Source: Chloroflexota bacterium
GTDB taxonomy: Bacteria > Chloroflexota > UBA6077 > FW602-bin22 > JAMCVK01
Reading direction: 5' to 3'
DNA: 64,000 nucleotides
Assembly (NCBI GenBank): GCA_023475225.1
Contig: JAMCVK010000026.1
Coordinates: 1 to 64,000 of the forward strand
Shown here: one piece after another, positions 18,031-26,909 of the stretch
Position numbering within the stretch: the first letter of the stretch is position 1
Layout of the letters: every line of letters starts with the position of its first letter
Position numbers and translations under genes: made by a program
Notes under the pieces: model-generated
Seen by the model: only the letters and a program-made list of their open reading frames with translations
Databases searched by the model: none
What the model was told of the DNA's origin: nothing

Positions 18031-19029
18031 CTAAACGACCTCCATCTGAGAGAAGGCTGTCTGAGCCTCCTCCGGCGTAAGCGGCCGGGGGTAGTTGTAG
18101 ATTAGTCCAGCGGGCCGTTCGTTATAGTACGGTCGATTACAGCCAGGACAGCCAGAGGTCCGAAAGGCTTCCCCATCAGCCAGGGCTGCCCTTAAAGACA
18201 CCTTATCCAGTCCAAAATCCACGATCCGACCCTCGACGAAATGAAATTGGTTCGCTGAACCGAGTCCCTGCTTTAACAGATAGTGGGCAGCCTGGATGCG
18301 TCGATATTGGCCGATAGGTGGTGGGGAAGCGCTCTCCATCGCTGTGCCGCGTATGGGGGTGAAGGCGAAGAGTCCCACGATCACCCCTCGCTCGACGAGC
18401 CATCGGATCATGGTGACCATCTCTTCTTCACTCTCATCCAGGCCAACGATGAGGTGAGTGGCGATATGTCCCCTGAAATGGGCTGCCGCTTGTTCAATGA
18501 GTTGTAACCCCTTGTGCCACCGTACCCTCGCTGCATTCGGGGCTACGGCCTTTATCCGGGCGAAGACGCGCTCGCAGGCAGCATCCAGGCTCAGTCCAAC
18601 GATGTCTACCCCGGCCTTAAGGAACTCCTCCACCTGCTTGAGACTGGATAGACTGATGGAGGCACAGAGGGGCACCTCTGATGCCTGTCGAATAGCGGCT
18701 ACTACCTCCCTGGTCTGCCCTAAGTAATCCTGGCTGGCTATCACCTGAAGGCAGCAGCGCTCAATCGATCGTGCTTGATAGGCCCGTTGCACTTGCTCTA
18801 CTGTATCGTTTAAGGGATGGGTAGGCCAGGTGATGCGGGAGAGGGCGTCGGCCCGACTGTGACTGCTCCGCGCTTGGGCACAGAAATGGCAATCAAAGCG
18901 GCAGCGCTCCCCCACCATAAGATAGGCCGTGGTCGGATGAACCAGTACCTGTTCATCGTCTAGACTGAGCCGGGTGGCCGTGCCAGATGAAACCCTGACT
19001 AGCCTTGGCCTATCCTTATCAAAAGACAC
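18031..19029 (-). CDS. Radical SAM protein, LipS-type lipoyl synthase subunit
   Basis: This 332-residue radical SAM enzyme has CRFDCHFC (C43, C47, C50) as the SAM-cluster motif, plus a C-terminal GCPGCNRPYYNERP that could bind the auxiliary cluster. Such proteins are often called biotin-synthase-like. Together with a second radical SAM protein (LipS1/LipS2, first shown in Thermococcus kodakarensis) they insert two sulfurs into octanoyl groups, replacing LipA. The neighbours here, another radical SAM gene, lipM and lpdA, point to that role. I cannot say which of the two is LipS1. Confidence 0.8.
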   Translation of the reverse strand: MSFDKDRPRLVRVSSGTATRLSLDDEQVLVHPTTAYLMVGERCRFDCHFCAQARSSHSRADALSRITWPTHPLNDTVEQVQRAYQARSIERCCLQVIASQDYLGQTREVVAAIRQASEVPLCASISLSSLKQVEEFLKAGVDIVGLSLDAACERVFARIKAVAPNAARVRWHKGLQLIEQAAAHFRGHIATHLIVGLDESEEEMVTMIRWLVERGVIVGLFAFTPIRGTAMESASPPPIGQYRRIQAAHYLLKQGLGSANQFHFVEGRIVDFGLDKVSLRAALADGEAFRTSGCPGCNRPYYNERPAGLIYNYPRPLTPEEAQTAFSQMEVV

Positions 19030-19867
19030 AGCATTCCTCCCGGCGTACTGTTCTCAAGCCCAACTCCTCTGCTAGCTGTATGGCTTCCCGACAAGGGGAA
19101 ACAATCTTATTGAGGCCACAACGTATGGCCAGGCAATCCAGTTCCACCCTATAGGCGCCGTGCGGACGCATGCAACCCAAGTAGATCGGTTTATCCGGAA
19201 AAGATAACCTGGCCTCGATCATAAGGTCGGTCACCGCTTCGATGAGCGGCGGCTGACGATGTGAGTAACGGGTGCCCGGCGTCGGGATGAAAACGATTAC
19301 GACTAGCTCCTCCAGTCCTAACTCTTGTAACAGGGTCAGGGCGTGGTACTCACCGCCGATTTCACCACCACGCAGGCCGATGGTGATATGTGGTATCACC
19401 CTGGTCGCCCGGCGGAGAAGCAGGTAAGTGTTGATGTAATCTTCAACCGTCCGGTCCAGTCCATAGACCTCACGAATCGTCTCATCGTCGGCCACAAAGT
19501 CGAAGGATACGACATCTGTGTAGGGAGTGATAGCCCTTAGGTCCTCTTCAGCGATGAGCCCCACATGCCAATTGAAATGCCGGCCAGCGTGTAGTGACTT
19601 CACCTTTTCCAATTGTTCCAGGACGAGGACTCTCCCTGAGCTGTCGCAGCCACCGGAGATCAGACAGCTGGTGGCCCCGGCTATGTTCGCTTGCCAGATG
19701 GGCATCATCCCTCGTAGATAATGACCTCCGCAGTGGGCGCAATCCAGTTCGCAGTGGGTGCCGGTGAGGCTGATGACAGCCGTCTTCTCCGGGAAATAGA
19801 ACTCAATCTCGGGTGGAAAATGAGCCATTCGCGTTTGCCAGGCCTCTGCCAGTCTTGTCTGCCTCAT
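19019..19867 (-). CDS. Radical SAM protein, partner LipS-type lipoyl synthase subunit
   Basis: This second radical SAM protein (282 residues) has CELDCAHC (C39, C43, C46) after GTH, several C-terminal cysteines (CMRPHG, CLAIRCGLN, SPC, EECCVF) that could hold an auxiliary iron-sulfur cluster, and conserved SGGCDSSG. It overlaps the next LipS-type gene by 11 bases and its ATG overlaps the stop of the multihaem cytochrome gene (ATGA). The pair looks like the LipS1/LipS2 lipoyl synthase, with both proteins needed for the two sulfur insertions. Confidence 0.78.
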   Translation of the reverse strand: MRQTRLAEAWQTRMAHFPPEIEFYFPEKTAVISLTGTHCELDCAHCGGHYLRGMMPIWQANIAGATSCLISGGCDSSGRVLVLEQLEKVKSLHAGRHFNWHVGLIAEEDLRAITPYTDVVSFDFVADDETIREVYGLDRTVEDYINTYLLLRRATRVIPHITIGLRGGEIGGEYHALTLLQELGLEELVVIVFIPTPGTRYSHRQPPLIEAVTDLMIEARLSFPDKPIYLGCMRPHGAYRVELDCLAIRCGLNKIVSPCREAIQLAEELGLRTVRREECCVF

Positions 19868-21462
19868 ATAGTACCCCGTTTATCGATCTCCCTCTTGACC
19901 ATTATAAGGACAATGACGATTAAGGCGATCGCCAGGACTACCACTACCATGGCCAGACGCCGCAGGTTACTCTCGGCGATGGCCTGTTCGGCAGCGTGGC
20001 GTGCCTCCTCGCTGATCGAGACAGACTTTTTGGTGTGCTCCTCAATCGTGGCCAGGCTTACGGTGTGCTGAACAGCCCGGGACTGGATTAACTCGGTTCT
20101 GGCTGCATCCATTTTCCCTTGCTCTTGCACAACAATCATGCGGTTGGCCTCTGCCTCTTTGATCATCTTCTCTGCCCCTTGAAACGCCTCGGCGGCACCG
20201 CTGATGGCTGCATAAATCTTAGCGGCCGTTTCCCTTTGAGACGAACCGCTTGGATGGCAACGGCCGCAATGCCTTGGCTGGTCACCGATGAGCATTGTCT
20301 CTCCAGGGGGTTCCACATCGTGTTGCCCGTGACAGGTGATGCACTCAGGTGCTCCGGGGAGCGCTCCTCCCTGGTGGCCACCTTTCACGAATAGGTCGCG
20401 AGTGGCACTATGACAGCGGCCACAAACGTTGCGCACCTCCTTAAAACCTGGAGGGGCAGCACCGTGGGTCCCGTGACAATCGGCACAGTTAGGGGCGCGC
20501 CTATCCTGTTTCTCTAAGAGGGCTACACCGTGCACGCTCTTTTTATAGTGATCATACTGGTCGGTCGGTATACCATAAGGGGCCATCAAGGAGCGATTGG
20601 CATGGCACTTGGCGCAAGTAGCGGGCACATTAGCGAAGTAGACTGTCGAGGAGGGGTCATCCCGTTTCTTAATGGCGTGACCCCCGTGACAATCAAAACA
20701 GGTGGCGACGTTGTTATCTCCCTTGGCCAGCAGTTTACCGTGTTCGCTCTCCAGGTATTGGGAGAGCTGATCAGTGGGTAGACCATACTGGCGCATCAGG
20801 GAAATCTCGGCGTGGCAGGAGCCACAGAGTGTGGGTATATCCTGCTTCTTGATGTGCCCTTTGAAGCCGGCTTGAGGCGACATCGCCCCAGCCATATCCG
20901 AGACCCGTGGGTTACCACCGTGACAGGTCGCACAGCCTATGCCTCGCCTCTGGTGAACGCTCTCTTGCCACTCTTTGACGATCTCAGCCTGTTTGCCACC
21001 CTGCGACGTATGACAGCGCACACAGGTATCTTCTCCCGCTGGTACGATGGCTGTCGGCGATGGTGTGCGCAGCGGTGTTGGAGCGGCTGGTACCGTAGCT
21101 GTTGGCGGTGCCGCCTTAATTGGTGTCGGGGTGGCTGGGGTGGCAACCGTTGGAGAGGGAAGCGCGGCTGACGTGGCCGTCGGGGGGAACGGTGTAGGAG
21201 GTGCGGCCAAGGCGGTCTGATGACACCCCGTACACATCGCATCGGTGCGGCCGCTGTGATCGGCGGGGACCTTCGGTGCACCAGCCACCCCGCTTTGATG
21301 GCAGGCCAGGCAGGCAGAGCGTCCCTCCAAAGGGTGGGGGATCTTCGGTTGGGCGCTCACTTCAGCGCTGACGCTGGCCACACCCAAATAGGCGATGACC
21401 AGGAAGGCACCGAGGATCGAGCCCAATAACCAGGGTGATGAAGGTTTCATTCCGACCTCCAA
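19864..21462 (-). CDS. Membrane-anchored 11-haem cytochrome c of a bc-type complex
   Basis: I count eleven CXXCH haem-attachment motifs in 532 residues. After a signal peptide come CLACH and CTGCH, then a Pro/Thr-rich linker of about 70 residues. CVRCH, CATCH, CGSCH, CFDCH, CAKCH, CADCH, CGRCH, CITCH and CGRCH follow, then a helical stretch and a C-terminal membrane anchor ending KREIDKRGTI. The repeated CHAxxSLMxxYGxPTDQ units resemble NrfB/NapC-type multihaem proteins. It follows Rieske, cytochrome b6 and subunit IV genes, so it probably takes the place of cytochrome c1/f and carries electrons outward to a periplasmic or external acceptor. The acceptor is unknown. Confidence 0.9.
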   Translation of the reverse strand: MEVGMKPSSPWLLGSILGAFLVIAYLGVASVSAEVSAQPKIPHPLEGRSACLACHQSGVAGAPKVPADHSGRTDAMCTGCHQTALAAPPTPFPPTATSAALPSPTVATPATPTPIKAAPPTATVPAAPTPLRTPSPTAIVPAGEDTCVRCHTSQGGKQAEIVKEWQESVHQRRGIGCATCHGGNPRVSDMAGAMSPQAGFKGHIKKQDIPTLCGSCHAEISLMRQYGLPTDQLSQYLESEHGKLLAKGDNNVATCFDCHGGHAIKKRDDPSSTVYFANVPATCAKCHANRSLMAPYGIPTDQYDHYKKSVHGVALLEKQDRRAPNCADCHGTHGAAPPGFKEVRNVCGRCHSATRDLFVKGGHQGGALPGAPECITCHGQHDVEPPGETMLIGDQPRHCGRCHPSGSSQRETAAKIYAAISGAAEAFQGAEKMIKEAEANRMIVVQEQGKMDAARTELIQSRAVQHTVSLATIEEHTKKSVSISEEARHAAEQAIAESNLRRLAMVVVVLAIALIVIVLIMVKREIDKRGTI

Positions 21463-21475
21463 TCAGAGTGGCAGA

Positions 21476-21880
21476 TCAGCTGACCTGTCCCCAGATCGTT
21501 AGGGCTATAATGGTCGCCAGGATCAGAGCAGTCACCCCCATGGCCAGCGGTCTGCGGCCAGGGTGACGGCGAGGGTTGCGATCCAGAAAGGGCAACAAGA
21601 GTAACAGTATGCTCCCCACAATAGGGGCGAGGATGCCAACTACCCGTGGCACCAGTTTCAGCGCTTGATAGAGGGAGAGAAAATACCATTCTGGCTTGAT
21701 ATGTGCTGGAGTGCTGAGCGGGTTGGCCTTCGCCTCCAGACCGGCTGGAAAGAGGGAGGCTAGGATGACTAACAAGGCCAGCATTATGTAAGCGATGATC
21801 ACCTCGATCAGAAAGTGGTCGGGAAAAAAGGGATAGGTGTCCCTTCTATTTTTTGATCCGCTGCCCTTCTCACCACTCAT
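21476..21880 (-). CDS. Cytochrome b C-terminal subunit (subunit IV-like)
   Basis: This 134-residue membrane protein has three hydrophobic segments and the quinol-oxidation-site motif PEWYFLSLYQALK, as in the C-terminal half of cytochrome b or PetD. FPDHFLIEVIIAY at the start is typical of the split b6/IV arrangement. The ATG overlaps the cytochrome b6 stop (ATGA). It completes the Qo site together with the b6 subunit and Rieske protein. Confidence 0.92.
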   Translation of the reverse strand: MSGEKGSGSKNRRDTYPFFPDHFLIEVIIAYIMLALLVILASLFPAGLEAKANPLSTPAHIKPEWYFLSLYQALKLVPRVVGILAPIVGSILLLLLPFLDRNPRRHPGRRPLAMGVTALILATIIALTIWGQVS

Positions 21881-22581
21881 TGGCGTTCACCCTCAGCGTC
21901 TGTGAAGTCAGCCGGGGGTTCGCTGACTCCTTGTAAACGGACAAGCAAGATATGGAGAGCCACCAAGCCCATAAGGACGGCCGGTAAAACGAGCATGTGT
22001 GTGCCATAGAAACGTGTAAGCGTCAGATCACTGACTTCACTACCGGCTCGCAGGAGACGCAGGAGAGCCGTTCCAATCAGCGGAACGGAACCGGCCATCT
22101 CCGTGCCAACCGTCGTTGCCCAGTAAGCACGTTGGTCCCAGGGTAGTAAATAGCCGGTGAAGCCAAAGGCTAACGTGATGAAGAAAAGGAAGACGCCTAC
22201 CACCCAGGTCAGCTCTCGTGGTCGCTTATAGGCCCCACTGACGAGGACGCGCAACATATGAAGGATGACGCTGATGATCATCAGTTGAGCTGACCAGGAG
22301 TGTATACTGCGGATAAGCCAGCCGAAGCGGACATCACCCATGATGAAGAGGATGCTTTCATAGGCCCCCTCAGGGGTGGGCTTATAATAGAAAGAGAGCA
22401 GGATACCTGTAATAACTTGGACAATGAAGAAGAACAGTACTGTTCCCCCCAGCCCTAAGTACCACCACCTGGGCTGCTTGGGGATCGGTTCCTTGAGAAG
22501 GTATTTATAAACGTCTGGCAGCCCCTCATAGCGTTCATTCAGCCAGCTCAGTATGCTGGCCGTGATTGACCTTCTCTGCAC
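21877..22581 (-). CDS. Cytochrome b6-type subunit
   Basis: This 234-residue diheme cytochrome b N-terminal half has four main helices. Haem-ligand histidines are seen in HSWSAQLMIISVILHML (a His pair 14 apart) and GTHMLVLPAVLMGLVALHILL (again a His pair 14 apart). FTGYLLPWDQRAYWATTV is the conserved b6 motif. GTG at 22581 directly follows the Rieske stop, with GGAGGGG before it. It would pass electrons from quinol across the membrane between the two b haems. Confidence 0.94.
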   Translation of the reverse strand: MQRRSITASILSWLNERYEGLPDVYKYLLKEPIPKQPRWWYLGLGGTVLFFFIVQVITGILLSFYYKPTPEGAYESILFIMGDVRFGWLIRSIHSWSAQLMIISVILHMLRVLVSGAYKRPRELTWVVGVFLFFITLAFGFTGYLLPWDQRAYWATTVGTEMAGSVPLIGTALLRLLRAGSEVSDLTLTRFYGTHMLVLPAVLMGLVALHILLVRLQGVSEPPADFTDAEGERQ

Positions 22582-23049
22582 CTAGGCCCCTCCGGCAAAG
22601 ATCTTATCCCCTTCGACGCTCACTGAGACGGATGGTAAGGGGCTTGGTGGGGGACCGGAGATGACGCTGCCGTTGAGGGGGTTGAAGAGCCCGTCGTGGC
22701 AGGGACAGTGGATCACTTGGCGCGACTCGTCCCACTTGACGATACAGCCCAAGTGAGTGCAAATGGCTGAGAAGCCCTTCATCCCGCTGGCCAGATGGAT
22801 GACTATCACCGGTTTGTTGGCCACGGGGATCACTTTGGCCTTACCGATGGGCAGCTCACTGAGAGTACCGACGAGCACACGAGCGCCCTGGCTACCGGCC
22901 GCACGGACTGGTGGCCAGAGGAAGCTGATGATGGGAGCTAGCAGGCCGGCCAGGGTGGCTAAAATAGAGAAACCCAAGGCCATCCGCAGGAAATTCCTCC
23001 TGGTGGTCCCTGGCTTACCATCACCGCTCGCCAGGTTATTGTTTGGCAC
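22582..23049 (-). CDS. Rieske iron-sulfur protein
   Basis: This 155-residue protein has a twin-arginine-like N-terminus (TTRRNFLRMAL) followed by one transmembrane anchor and the Rieske domain. The [2Fe-2S] ligands are CTHLGC and CPCHDG, about 16 residues apart, with the PPSPLP loop afterwards. GTG start with AAGGAG 8 bases upstream. It is the first gene of the bc-complex operon and has a good promoter just upstream. Confidence 0.95.
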   Translation of the reverse strand: MPNNNLASGDGKPGTTRRNFLRMALGFSILATLAGLLAPIISFLWPPVRAAGSQGARVLVGTLSELPIGKAKVIPVANKPVIVIHLASGMKGFSAICTHLGCIVKWDESRQVIHCPCHDGLFNPLNGSVISGPPPSPLPSVSVSVEGDKIFAGGA

Positions 23050-23124
23050 AGCTGTTACTCCTTATAAGTGGGGCTGGTCTACGATACCAAATATTACCTA
23101 GGCGCAAGAACTATGACAGACAAC

Positions 23125-23154
23125 ATTTTACATTGGAAAGAAAAACGATGTCAA
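23125..23154 (-). promoter_or_regulatory. Promoter of the Rieske/bc operon
   Basis: On the minus strand, perfect TTGACA (23149-23154) and TAAAAT (23125-23130) are separated by 18 bases. It lies about 75 bases before the Rieske start, in an otherwise gene-free 142-base gap. Confidence 0.6.
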
Positions 23155-23191
23155 GGCTCTCCAGGTTCCTGGCCTGGGAAAGCGTGCTCCC

Positions 23192-24286
23192 TTATCTGTG
23201 GGCCCGTCTTTGCGCCTGCCGTCGGGCCATCAGATCCACGAAGGCTTCCAACCTGGTTCGTAGACCAGCCTCGCCCATCTGCTCATCTAGGATTATCGAG
23301 AGCACTGGGATGTCGTGGTCACGGCTGACCTGGGGCAACATGTTCTGGGCGATGATCTCAGGCATGCAGGTGAATGGCTGGAGGTGGATGATCCCATGGA
23401 AGCCCTCCTGTGAGTGCAATACCGTTTCTCCCAACGACTGCATAGCATCGCCGCTCACGTCACGCTTCAGGTAGGGACTGGCCGCCCTCTTCACCTTTTG
23501 ACCATGGCTCAGGCCGAGTGCCTCCAGAAAAAGCCATATCTTGGCCCAATCGCTTATGAAGGCAGCGCGGGTCACTTCTACCCCCATGTTCCCCAGCGTT
23601 TCTTCCAGGTTCATATTGCAAAAAGACTCCATGGCCATGAAGAACTCGCCGAGTATACCCACGCGCAGCGGCTGGAAATTTGGCTCAAGTTCAATGGCTG
23701 CAAATTCGGCCAAAATCTCCTTCTTCGCCTTTTTCAGCTCGGCTGGCCCGTGCGCCGCACAGATACGTTGGGGAGCTGTGCTCCACACCTTCGACGTTTC
23801 TCCCTTCCGTCTTTCACGAGCACGCAGGTAGTGCGTATGTCTTTCAAGGTCGTCCAGGAGGAATAACTGGGAGAGTCCATACTTTATATCGCCAATTATC
23901 GTCATCCACGAACGATGTCCCAGGAGACGCTTCAAGAATTCGGCCAGCCCCACGATCTGCTTCTCTTGCCAGTCAAAACAAAGCATTTCAAAATTGAAGC
24001 CGAGATCACGCAGGATACTCTCGTGTAACTTATGGTAATAGCCAAGCCGACAAAGCCCCGGCCCACCGACCCCCAGAAGGGTATCAGCTCCGAGCTCCAG
24101 GGCTTCGATGTAGTTGCCCAGATTAACCTTGAAGGGCATACACATCCATTCCGGCGAGTACTTGGTGCCCAGAGATAACGTGCGCTTGCTGGTCGGCGGG
24201 GGCACGATCGTCTCTACCCCTGCTTTAGTAAAGAGGGTTTTCAGAGCCACCCAGATATTTCCCATACGGGGAAAACTTACCTTCAT
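23192..24286 (-). CDS. Acyl-CoA dehydratase activase-related protein (DUF2229 type)
   Basis: This 364-residue protein resembles the C-terminal region of large 2-hydroxyacyl-CoA dehydratase activase-like proteins: KVSFPRMGNIWVALKTLF, EWMCMPFKVNLGNYIEAL, GVGGPGLCRLGYYHKL and ERTLGN-like EETLGNMGVE segments. Conserved cysteines suggest an iron-sulfur cluster. The ATPase (BcrA/BadF) domain that usually accompanies it is absent both in this protein and nearby. It is coupled to murE by an ATGA overlap, an unusual partner. The biochemical role is unknown. Confidence 0.75.
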   Translation of the reverse strand: MKVSFPRMGNIWVALKTLFTKAGVETIVPPPTSKRTLSLGTKYSPEWMCMPFKVNLGNYIEALELGADTLLGVGGPGLCRLGYYHKLHESILRDLGFNFEMLCFDWQEKQIVGLAEFLKRLLGHRSWMTIIGDIKYGLSQLFLLDDLERHTHYLRARERRKGETSKVWSTAPQRICAAHGPAELKKAKKEILAEFAAIELEPNFQPLRVGILGEFFMAMESFCNMNLEETLGNMGVEVTRAAFISDWAKIWLFLEALGLSHGQKVKRAASPYLKRDVSGDAMQSLGETVLHSQEGFHGIIHLQPFTCMPEIIAQNMLPQVSRDHDIPVLSIILDEQMGEAGLRTRLEAFVDLMARRQAQRRAHR

Positions 24287-25797
24287 TCATACTCCCTTGT
24301 TAGAGTTCCAGCGCTCAATACCTTCCTTACGATCTCCTGATCGCTCCAGGGGAAATCGGTGGACCCAACGATCATTGTCCGTTCATGCCCCTTGCCAGTG
24401 ATGATAACCACGTCCCCCGATCTAGCCGAGCGAAGGGCAAAGGCGATGGCCTCAGCCCGATCAACGATGCGCTGGTAATCCACCCCCTCCCGGCGACCGA
24501 CCCGCTCACACCCCACGGCGATCTCAGCCATGATGTCCCGCGGATCCTCGGTGCGCGGATCCTCCGTTGTTAGAACGATCACCTCAGCCAGCCTTGCGGC
24601 GATCTCGCCCATTATTGGTCGCTTGGTGCGGTCTCGTAGCCCTGTGCAACCGAAAACTGCTATCACTCGTCCCTGGGTCAGCCTCCGGGCTAATTCTAAC
24701 ACCTGTCTTAAGGCATTGGGCGTATGGGCAAAATCAACGATGACCCGGAAATCCTGGCCACAATCCACCTCCTCCATCCTCCCCTCCACCCCCTTGAACG
24801 CATGCACCCCCTCCTGGACGGCCTCCTGAGGCACTTCCTGGGCTATGGCTACGCTGACTGCTGCCAGAATATTATACACATTAAAGACGCCTAACAGCCT
24901 GCTATCTATAGGGAACGAGCCCTCGGGCGAGCGCAGGACGAACTGTGTCCGAGACGGGGTGAAGGTGATATCCGTCGCCCTCACCTCGGCTCCCGCTTCA
25001 AGTCCATAACTGAGGATGAGGTCCGTCTCTATTCTGCTCAGCACCGCGAAGGAGGGATCATCTCTGTTGAGCACGCTCACCTTGGGCGTATTCGGTTTGC
25101 GATAGGATGACCGCAGCGACTGGAAGAGCTTGGCCTTTGCCGTCAGGTAACGTTCGTATGTTCCATGGTAATCGAAATGCTCGTGGGTCACATTAGTGAT
25201 GACGGCTACGTCATAATCACAAGCGTAGGTCCGCTCCTGATCCAGCGCATGCGACGTTGTCTCAATCACAGCATATTCCGTACCCACCTGGCGCATTTCC
25301 GCCAGAATGCGCTGGATATCCGGTGCCTCAGGGGTAGTCGTGTGCGGGCGAGCATCGATCAGGCGATCACCGACCTTCGCCTTCACCGTGCTGATTAGCC
25401 CTATCTTATGGCCGGCCGTCTCCAGGATGGCACAGATCAGGTTGACTGTAGTCGTCTTGCCATCCGTGCCGGTTACACCGATGAGGCGAAGGTCTCTGGC
25501 TGGAAAGTGGTAAAAGGCAGCGGACAGAAGGGCCAGAGCCTTTCGGGAATCGGCGACTATGACCTGGGGAATGTGAGCGGGCAGTGGCATTTGTCTCTCC
25601 CCCACCACTGCTACGGCGCCTCTGGCTAGAGCGGCCAGGGCGAAATTGTGTCCATCGTGCTCCAGACCGACGATGGCCACAAACAGATCACCCGGCTGCA
25701 CCAGGCGGGAATCGGCGACGATACGGCTCACCTCTACGTTGGTTCTCCCCCCGATCTCTTTGTAGGGCATGTGTGTCAGCAAGTGAGTCAGGTTCAC
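24283..25797 (-). CDS. murE: UDP-N-acetylmuramyl-tripeptide synthetase MurE
   Basis: MurE adds the third residue to UDP-MurNAc-L-Ala-D-Glu in peptidoglycan synthesis. The 504-residue protein has the ATP loop GVTGTDGKTTT, TPEAPDIQ, ETTSHALDQER, NVTHEHFDYHGT, the carbamylated-Lys region YLTAKAKLF and DFAHTPNALRQVL. The specificity loop reads TTEDPRTEDP rather than the DNPR motif linked with diaminopimelate, so another diamino acid such as ornithine or lysine is possible. It is preceded 2 bases upstream by a FemAB-like gene that would extend the peptide bridge. Confidence 0.93.
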   Translation of the reverse strand: MNLTHLLTHMPYKEIGGRTNVEVSRIVADSRLVQPGDLFVAIVGLEHDGHNFALAALARGAVAVVGERQMPLPAHIPQVIVADSRKALALLSAAFYHFPARDLRLIGVTGTDGKTTTVNLICAILETAGHKIGLISTVKAKVGDRLIDARPHTTTPEAPDIQRILAEMRQVGTEYAVIETTSHALDQERTYACDYDVAVITNVTHEHFDYHGTYERYLTAKAKLFQSLRSSYRKPNTPKVSVLNRDDPSFAVLSRIETDLILSYGLEAGAEVRATDITFTPSRTQFVLRSPEGSFPIDSRLLGVFNVYNILAAVSVAIAQEVPQEAVQEGVHAFKGVEGRMEEVDCGQDFRVIVDFAHTPNALRQVLELARRLTQGRVIAVFGCTGLRDRTKRPIMGEIAARLAEVIVLTTEDPRTEDPRDIMAEIAVGCERVGRREGVDYQRIVDRAEAIAFALRSARSGDVVIITGKGHERTMIVGSTDFPWSDQEIVRKVLSAGTLTREYE

Positions 25798-25799
25798 TC

Positions 25800-26909
25800 T
25801 TACTCCTCAGCCCCACTCCTCTGAATCCGCTGCGATGCACGGTGTCGGCCAAGCCTGCTGATCATTCGTTGCAATTTCGGCAGGGCCGTAGACCATACCC
25901 AATAACGCCTGGGATTGTAGACATAATCATAGGCACCGCTATAACGTACGATCCGGCCACCGAACCCTCGTTTGAACTGATAGACACCCCACAAGGGGGA
26001 GAGCAGCATGCTCTGTTGTTCCTGTAGATCTTCCATCTCTCCGTTCTCTGCTCGCTGCCCCACCTCATCGGGGATCCCCCAGAGATCGTACGAGGTGCAA
26101 CCAGCCCTTTTGGCCCACTTTATCGCTTCCCATTGTAGCAGCTCATTGGGCTTGAGGTTACGGTATCTACCACTGGAAGCGCTATACATATAGTAGGCGT
26201 GCTGCCCTATAACGAAGATCATCGTTCCTGCCAAAACCTCCCCTTGATATGAGGCCAGGAGGAGCTGGGCCATCCCTTTTCTCTCCAGGCAGCGCCACAC
26301 TTGCTGATAGTACGAGAAGCCATGGACTAAAAAACTTGCCCGCCGGCTCGTCTCCTCCAGCAGCCGGTAGAAGAGCGGTAAATCGGCCTCGCTGCCCTCG
26401 TACACGCTGATCCCTTTGCGGCCAGCCAGGCCAATATTATAGCGTGTTTTGATGTGCATGTGGGCGGAGAGGGTGGCCAGGTCAGGGGTGAGGTCGATGA
26501 TGATGGTACTGCGCGGTTGAACTGGGATGCTTGGTCGAAAGCCATAGCTGCCTAATCGGGCGGCTATGGCCGGTGAGTTCAGCCAATCCGGCTCTATCTT
26601 CAGGAAGATCACTCTCTGGTGTTGCACTATATCGTGTAAAGCCGCCAGCATCTTGGCCACAAGGTCCGCTTGCTTGAAATCAACCAGCGGACCTCTCGGT
26701 ACATAAGCGATGCTGCCTAAGGGGGTGCGGCGGACCAACACCTGTGCTCCGGCTAGTAGGCGATCACCATCGCTGAGCACCACCCGAATAGGCTGCCAGC
26801 CAAACCTGGCTTTGAATTCTCCCCACTCATATGACTGGAGGATATTCCCCTCGGAAGAGATCAGCCAGTTATTCCAGGTTTGGTCATCATCGAGTAAACG
26901 AACGTCCAC
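25800..26909 (-). CDS. FemAB-like peptidoglycan bridge aminoacyltransferase
   Basis: This protein has two GNAT-like halves typical of FemABX enzymes, with SYEWGEFKARFGWQP, YVPRGPLVD, FLKIEPDW, the segment TRYNIGLAGRKGISV, YYMYSASSGRYRNLKPNELLQWEAIKWAK and YDLWGIPD. Such enzymes move amino acids from aminoacyl-tRNA to the lipid II side chain. GTG at 26909 with GGAG upstream is chosen; the frame extends to 26975 without conserved sequence. The adjacency to murE supports cell-wall function and suggests cross-bridged peptidoglycan. The amino acid added is unknown. Confidence 0.85.
   Translation of the reverse strand: MDVRLLDDDQTWNNWLISSEGNILQSYEWGEFKARFGWQPIRVVLSDGDRLLAGAQVLVRRTPLGSIAYVPRGPLVDFKQADLVAKMLAALHDIVQHQRVIFLKIEPDWLNSPAIAARLGSYGFRPSIPVQPRSTIIIDLTPDLATLSAHMHIKTRYNIGLAGRKGISVYEGSEADLPLFYRLLEETSRRASFLVHGFSYYQQVWRCLERKGMAQLLLASYQGEVLAGTMIFVIGQHAYYMYSASSGRYRNLKPNELLQWEAIKWAKRAGCTSYDLWGIPDEVGQRAENGEMEDLQEQQSMLLSPLWGVYQFKRGFGGRIVRYSGAYDYVYNPRRYWVWSTALPKLQRMISRLGRHRASQRIQRSGAEE

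Noticed and set aside
20812-21281. Plus- and minus-strand frames rich in Trp/Arg or Pro/Arg
   Set aside because: They are shadows of the Pro/Thr linker and haem motifs of the 11-haem cytochrome.
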